This document shows positions 14,260 to 17,845 of a stretch of DNA of 17,845 nucleotides, piece by piece. Position numbers and translations under genes: made by a program. Position 1 is the stretch's first letter, and every line of letters starts with the position of its first letter. Below the pieces are notes generated by a model that saw nothing but the letters and a program-made list of their open reading frames with translations, ran no database searches and was not told the origin of the DNA. Origin of the DNA: Planctomycetaceae bacterium (GTDB taxonomy: Bacteria; Planctomycetota; Planctomycetia; Planctomycetales; Planctomycetaceae); NCBI GenBank assembly GCA_003445035.1, contig DLVV01000364.1, forward strand, positions 5,230 through 23,074. Reading direction: 5' to 3'.

Positions 14260-16479
14260 CTACTTCTGCAGTTGGAACGCGAAAAGTTTGGCGTTGCTCA
14301 GGTGAAATCGAAACCGAACGACTTTTCCCGTAAGCGACGACAGGTCTTTTTGCTTCTTCCAGGCAGGCTGGAACCGCAGTTCGTCAATCGCCTGATGCTC
14401 CACGGCGTCATCTCCAGAGAAACCCGGAATCGCCTTGCCGCTCTCGTCGAGCACTTCAACCCGGAACCGACCGGCTCGTGCATCGACGTTGACCTGGAGC
14501 TTGCTGCCCGACAGGCGGAACGGCTTGGTCAGAACCACGCCGGGCGTGGCCTTGGCTTCCAAGCAGATGAACCGATCCAGCCGCAGAGTGGCCACGCCGA
14601 TGGCGTGCTTGAACGGGGCATTGTGCCGCTCATTGGCACCACCGTAATACAGCCAGTGGCGGTCATCGTGTGTGACAATCGTCGAGCCCGGGATGATCAG
14701 GTCCTTGTCGAACGCGCCGTCCGGACCACGGGGAACCAGCGGCTGCTTGGCGTAGACCCAGTCCAGGTCCCAATTGTCGGCGTCCCGACTGGTACCGATG
14801 TAGAAGTTCATCACGTCCCGCTCGTGGCGCTTGTGGTAATCGACCGCCCCCTCGCTGTGATCCCCGGGCCATTCGTAGACGCTCAGGATTCCGAAATGGA
14901 CGCCCTCGTAAATCCAGTCGTTGCAGGAGTAGATTTGCCTGCGACGGTGTTCGAGCGGACCTTCACGGTTGAACGTCCATTCCCGGACCGTCTTCCATCC
15001 GGTGGGAACGGTGAAAATGTCGTGATACGTATTGCCACTGTTGGTGCGGTCGGCCCGGATGTTGCCTCGGGAGGAGATCACCCCGGTGTACAGGTCGCCG
15101 GCGAAGCCCGGTCCAAAACAAATTCCCGAGCGGTCGCCACCGGCTCCGGTGCAATCTCGCTTGATGGAGAAGAAACCACGGCTGTCACTGCCGGCCACTT
15201 TCAGCCAGGCCGAAATGGTGAACTCGTCTGTGATGCCGTAGTCGGTTGATGGAAGCGAGACGTAGTCCTTCCCATTGGTCAAATCGAGTGAGTGAGCACC
15301 GCCGACGGCCGGTGTGTCGTCACTGAAACCTGCACCGACAATGGCAACACCGTGATTGTCACCGACCCGGTCGGTGACCTTCTTGCCATCGTTGAAATCC
15401 CAGTACGAGACCGGCCGCTTCCCCCCGGTCAGCGTTGTCGGTGTCGCCGCTCCAGCCGCCAGCGCAGCGATCTGTTTTGACGTCAACGGCACGTTCCAGA
15501 CCGCCACGTCGTCTGCCAGGCCGTTGTAGAAATACCAGGGATCGTTTCGCACCCGTCCCTCGCCACCAAACCCGCTGAAGGAGGTGTTGGCATCGACGAA
15601 ATCGACGTTGGTGCCAGCCACCTTGAGCCGCCCTTTGCCCTTTCCGTCGTCACCAACGTAAGACGTCTGTGCGACCCCGTTGAGGTACATCGTCACACGG
15701 TCGTCCTTCAGCACCGAGGCCACGTGGATCCAGGTCCCCTTGGGCAGGCCGATGTCAGCCTTGACGTCGGTGTTCGTCATGCTGCGAGCACCCCGGATCT
15801 CGCCTTTGCCTCCCGCGGCGCCGAAGTCCGTACGGGTGAACAACCTGTACAGCCGCGCGGCGGGATCCCAGAAGATCTGGTTGCACGTGTCAGCGGCCCG
15901 CTTGGTGACCGGGTGTCCGTTGTTGTACGGCGTCCAGTGGATCCCGTCGCCGGAGTGCGCCAGCGCGGCTCTCATGCCCGGACCATCGTAGGCCGCCTTG
16001 AAACGGTGTGCCGGGTCGGTCTCATGCTGGTCGAGGCTCACGGACATCGTGAAGTCGCCGGCGAAGTTGATCCCCTTGATGTCGGGGCCTCGCTTGAAGT
16101 TCAGCCCGTCTGACGACTCTGCGTAGTTGTAGCCGCCGCCGCCGTGCTTGCGGTACCACATCCGGAATCGACCCTCGTCGTGCAACACGCTGCCGTAAAA
16201 GACGCCGTCGGTGATGATGGGCTTGCCACCGTTGGCCTTGGTGACCGTGCCCAGCTTGCGGGTGACGTTCTGTGTTTTGGCGATGACGTAATCGTCCACC
16301 AGCAATTGCTTGCGACGACCAATCGGGAGAGGCTTGGAAACCCGACTGATTGTGGCCGTACGCCGCTCGGCCTGATCCGACACACGGAGCCCCGACCCAC
16401 TGGCCGCCTTCACCGCCTCGAAAACTATCGGGGTCAACACGATCAACCCAACCACGCTGACACTCTTGAGAGATCTCAC
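14260..16479 (-). CDS. Secreted five-bladed propeller glycosidase-like protein with a nested, permuted LamG domain
   Basis: The protein has 739 residues from a GTG at 16479. I prefer this start to the ATG at 16518 because AAAGGAG lies seven bases before it and it gives a clean Sec signal (residues 1-27, 'VRSLKSVSVVGLIVLTPIVF'). The host domain runs from about residue 55 to 241 and resumes at about 490. It starts with 'QLLVDDYVI' and carries blade motifs such as 'RMWYRKHGGGGYNYAESSDG', 'AALAHSGDGIHWTPYNN' and, after the insert, 'RRRQIYSCNDWIYEGVHFG' and 'YIGTSRDADNWDLDWVY'. These fit the GH43/GH32-type five-bladed fold, often annotated as glycosyl hydrolase in planctomycetes and verrucomicrobia; catalytic residues cannot be assigned with confidence. 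Residues 242-487 are an inserted LamG domain with its halves in reversed order (separate entry). The extreme C-terminus is a beta-sandwich ('GRFRVEVLDESGKAIPGF'). Confidence 0.8.
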   Translation of the reverse strand: MRSLKSVSVVGLIVLTPIVFEAVKAASGSGLRVSDQAERRTATISRVSKPLPIGRRKQLLVDDYVIAKTQNVTRKLGTVTKANGGKPIITDGVFYGSVLHDEGRFRMWYRKHGGGGYNYAESSDGLNFKRGPDIKGINFAGDFTMSVSLDQHETDPAHRFKAAYDGPGMRAALAHSGDGIHWTPYNNGHPVTKRAADTCNQIFWDPAARLYRLFTRTDFGAAGGKGEIRGARSMTNTDVKADIGLPKGTWIHVASVLKDDRVTMYLNGVAQTSYVGDDGKGKGRLKVAGTNVDFVDANTSFSGFGGEGRVRNDPWYFYNGLADDVAVWNVPLTSKQIAALAAGAATPTTLTGGKRPVSYWDFNDGKKVTDRVGDNHGVAIVGAGFSDDTPAVGGAHSLDLTNGKDYVSLPSTDYGITDEFTISAWLKVAGSDSRGFFSIKRDCTGAGGDRSGICFGPGFAGDLYTGVISSRGNIRADRTNSGNTYHDIFTVPTGWKTVREWTFNREGPLEHRRRQIYSCNDWIYEGVHFGILSVYEWPGDHSEGAVDYHKRHERDVMNFYIGTSRDADNWDLDWVYAKQPLVPRGPDGAFDKDLIIPGSTIVTHDDRHWLYYGGANERHNAPFKHAIGVATLRLDRFICLEAKATPGVVLTKPFRLSGSKLQVNVDARAGRFRVEVLDESGKAIPGFSGDDAVEHQAIDELRFQPAWKKQKDLSSLTGKVVRFRFHLSNAKLFAFQLQK
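15017..15756 (-). other. Circularly permuted LamG domain nested in the propeller
   Basis: In protein order, residues 242-350 are the second half of a LamG domain: 'LPKGTWIHVASVLKDDRVTM', 'YLNGVAQTSYVGDD', 'FYNGLADDVAVWNVPLTSKQ', 'IAALAAG'. Residues 351-487 are the first half: 'PVSYWDFNDGKKVTDRVGDN', 'HSLDLTNGKDYVSLPSTDYG', 'ITDEFTISAWLKV', 'GICFGPGFAGDLYTGVIS'. Normal LamG domains start with 'YWDFNDG...' and end with 'SKQIAALAAG', as the truncated first gene of this window shows. A linker of about ten residues ('TPTTLTGG') joins the old C-terminus to the old N-terminus. The host sequence is 'TNTDVKAD' before it and 'PTGWKTVREW' after it, which would be nearly continuous without the insert. 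GACAT occurs at both junctions (15752-15756 and 15017-15021), 735 bases apart. Confidence 0.72.
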
Positions 16480-16486
16480 CGCGCAG

Positions 16487-16493
16487 CTCCTTT
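16487..16493 (-). promoter_or_regulatory. Shine-Dalgarno site deciding a GTG start
   Basis: On the minus strand this reads AAAGGAG, seven bases before the GTG at 16479. The more upstream ATG at 16518 has nothing comparable and would place this site inside the coding sequence, so the GTG is favoured for the propeller protein. Confidence 0.65.
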
Positions 16494-16747
16494 CGTGCCC
16501 TGGCGGGCGGAGGTTCATCGCGTGACTTTAGCACATCGGATCTGGCCGGTTCGACGCCGTCACCGGCAAAGCCCCAGAGTGAACGGAGCGGTGGAACTCC
16601 CGGCGATCTCCGGTGGCCCTCCCGCGTCGTTCCATTGTTGCCCGGGACGACTGCAGGTAACGTCGGATATCCTCCGGCGAGAACACCACGGTAACCGAAG
16701 CCCGACCGCTGCCCGTCTCCGCCAAACCGACGCCTGAAGACAAGATC
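16494..16747. other. Divergent intergenic region between the propeller gene and feoA
   Basis: About 250 bases separate the two divergent starts and should contain promoters for both. I looked for a Fur- or IdeR/DtxR-type box and saw none; the region is GC-rich with no obvious AT-rich -10 element. Open frames crossing it on either strand continue into the flanking genes in the wrong frame and have no recognisable protein features. Confidence 0.4.
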
Positions 16748-16996
16748 ATGTCCGCCCCATTGTCGACGTTCCGATCTGGCCAGGTCGTGTGTGAGTCACT
16801 CACCGGGGAAGGCCCTGAAGTGGTTCGCCTGAAACGAATGGGCATCTGTTCCGGGCGACGGATCGACGTGATCCAGACGGGTGACCCAATGATTCTTGGG
16901 GTCGTCGGAACAAGATTGGGGATCTCCCGAAAACTGGCATCACGGGTGCTTGTCTCTTCGGCCGAAGAGACCGCCACGGACTCACCCCCCCAATAG
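16748..16996 (+). CDS. feoA: FeoA family ferrous iron transport accessory protein
   Basis: The protein has 82 residues, the usual size of FeoA. It has the SH3-like pattern: a polar N-terminus, 'RLKRMGICSGRRIDVIQTGD' at about residues 28-47 (the family's L-x-x-M-G-x-x-x-G-x-x-I/V core), then 'PMILGVVGTRLGISRKLASR', which matches the 'V.G.R..L....A..I' end. FeoA is a small cytoplasmic protein thought to bind FeoB and support Fe(II) uptake. It ends in an Asp/Ser/Pro tail. The feoB start is 18 bases downstream on the same strand, so the two genes form an operon. The ribosome binding site is weak (GAAG about nine bases upstream). Confidence 0.9.
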   Translation: MSAPLSTFRSGQVVCESLTGEGPEVVRLKRMGICSGRRIDVIQTGDPMILGVVGTRLGISRKLASRVLVSSAEETATDSPPQ

Positions 16997-17014
16997 AGAA
17001 TCGCGCCAACAAAG

Positions 17015-17845
17015 ATGGCAGGACTCGACACATCTCCGGCTCCCGCACCGTCTCACCCGACCTCCGAGGGGCCTCTCTCCACCCCGCAAGTCGCGTTGGT
17101 TGGTAACCCGAACACCGGTAAGACGTCGCTGTTCAATGCGCTGACGGGCTTGAGGGCCAAGACTGCCAATTTCCCCGGCAGTACCGTCGACATCCGGCGT
17201 GGACGGCTCGACCTTGAGTCCGGCCCGGCGGAATTGATCGACCTGCCGGGACTCTACAGCCTGGATGCCCTGAGTCCCGAGGAGGCGGTGGCGGCGAGTG
17301 TCCTGCGAGGCGAAGCCGGAACAGAATCGGCCCCCGATGCCGTACTAGTTGTCATTGATGCCACCCACATCGAGAGAAACCTCTACCTGGCCAGCGAGGT
17401 CGTTGATCTGCAACTGCCGACGATCGTGGCCCTGAACATGATCGATGCCGCTTCGGCCGCCAGGATCACGATCGAGGTGGAGCGACTGTCCAGCCATCTC
17501 GGCTGTCCGGTGGTCGCGGTCAGTTCGCGAACCGGTTCGGGCCTCGCGGAGCTGTGTCAGGCCGTCGACAGCCAACTCGCAGCCGTGGAACCGCAGCAGG
17601 ACCACGTGTCCTGCACGGCCGGCTGCACCGGTTGTCATTTTGCCGCAAGATATGACTGGGCCGAACAGGTTGCCACCGAGTGCGTCGAGACCCCCGACGG
17701 CCAGGGCCATCGCACTGCGGCAATCGACCGTGTCCTGGTCAATCCGTTCGGGGGAATGATCGCCTTCCTGGCAGTGATGGTCGGGATTTTTTACCTGATC
17801 TTTTCGCTGGCCGATGTTCCGATGACGATGGTCGACGAGGGATTT
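17015..17845 (+). CDS. feoB: Ferrous iron transporter FeoB, 3' truncated
   Basis: The frame runs off the window end; 277 residues are visible of a protein that is normally 700-800. After a Pro/Ser-rich N-terminus of about 25 residues comes the GTPase domain: Walker A/G1 'GNPNTGKTS' at 30-38, the switch-I Thr57 in 'FPGSTVDI', G3 'DLPG' at 76-79, and G4 'NMID' at 141-144. G5 is probably the 'SSRTGSG' segment at 170-176. A cysteine-rich segment at 200-207 ('CTAGCTGC'), with another Cys at 223, sits between the G-domain and the membrane part. The first transmembrane helix starts at about residue 247 ('MIAFLAVMVGIFYLIFSL'). FeoB imports Fe(II) across the inner membrane under GTPase control. Confidence 0.96.
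   Translation, partial: MAGLDTSPAPAPSHPTSEGPLSTPQVALVGNPNTGKTSLFNALTGLRAKTANFPGSTVDIRRGRLDLESGPAELIDLPGLYSLDALSPEEAVAASVLRGEAGTESAPDAVLVVIDATHIERNLYLASEVVDLQLPTIVALNMIDAASAARITIEVERLSSHLGCPVVAVSSRTGSGLAELCQAVDSQLAAVEPQQDHVSCTAGCTGCHFAARYDWAEQVATECVETPDGQGHRTAAIDRVLVNPFGGMIAFLAVMVGIFYLIFSLADVPMTMVDEGF

Noticed and set aside
16528..17031. A minus-strand open frame (167 codons) crossing the gap before feoA
   Set aside because: Most of it is antisense to feoA, it has no recognisable domain or ribosome binding site, and its part in the gap alone is too short to judge.

Overview
The window is high-GC DNA that looks like a chromosomal segment of a planctomycete (Planctomycetota). The evidence is the gene content: a DUF1501 protein with a twin-arginine (Tat) signal, a LamG plus DUF4091 (GH123-like) secreted enzyme, several other exported glycosidase-like and beta-propeller proteins with Tat or Sec signals, and a lipoprotein with C-terminal leucine-rich repeats. 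No RNA gene, CRISPR array, insertion sequence or phage gene was recognised. The assignment rests on family recall, because no search could be run.

Layout. (1) 1-5580, plus strand: a 5'-truncated LamG/carbohydrate-binding/DUF4091 enzyme, a Tat-exported DUF1501 protein, and a cytoplasmic BNR/Asp-box (sialidase-like) propeller, probably a loose operon for handling glycans or glycoconjugates. (2) 5619-11440, minus strand: an ordinary Sec-secreted clan GH-A-like glycosidase, a phytanoyl-CoA-dioxygenase-like Fe(II)/2-oxoglutarate enzyme, a DUF1990 protein, a YndJ-like membrane protein, and an LRR lipoprotein. DUF1990 and YndJ are two bases apart and almost certainly co-translated. (3) 11733-12827, plus strand: a Tat-exported NHL-type propeller, divergent from the glycosidase and followed by a good intrinsic terminator that overlaps the end of the next, convergent gene. 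(4) 12913-16479, minus strand: a large secreted propeller glycosidase-like protein followed by a Tat-exported protein of unknown family. (5) 16748-17845, plus strand: feoA and the start of feoB, for ferrous iron uptake.

The most unusual item is in the large propeller protein at 14260-16479. A complete LamG (concanavalin A-like) domain is inserted into the middle of the propeller, but its two halves are in swapped order: the C-terminal half comes first and the N-terminal half second. This is a circularly permuted LamG nested in a glycosidase-like host. The insert is an exact multiple of three (735 bases between matching points) and a five-base identity (GACAT) sits at both junctions.

Functionally, most of the window encodes exported enzymes and propellers for polysaccharide or glycoprotein breakdown, typical of planctomycetes living on algal or detrital glycans. 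The particular substrate cannot be read from the sequence.
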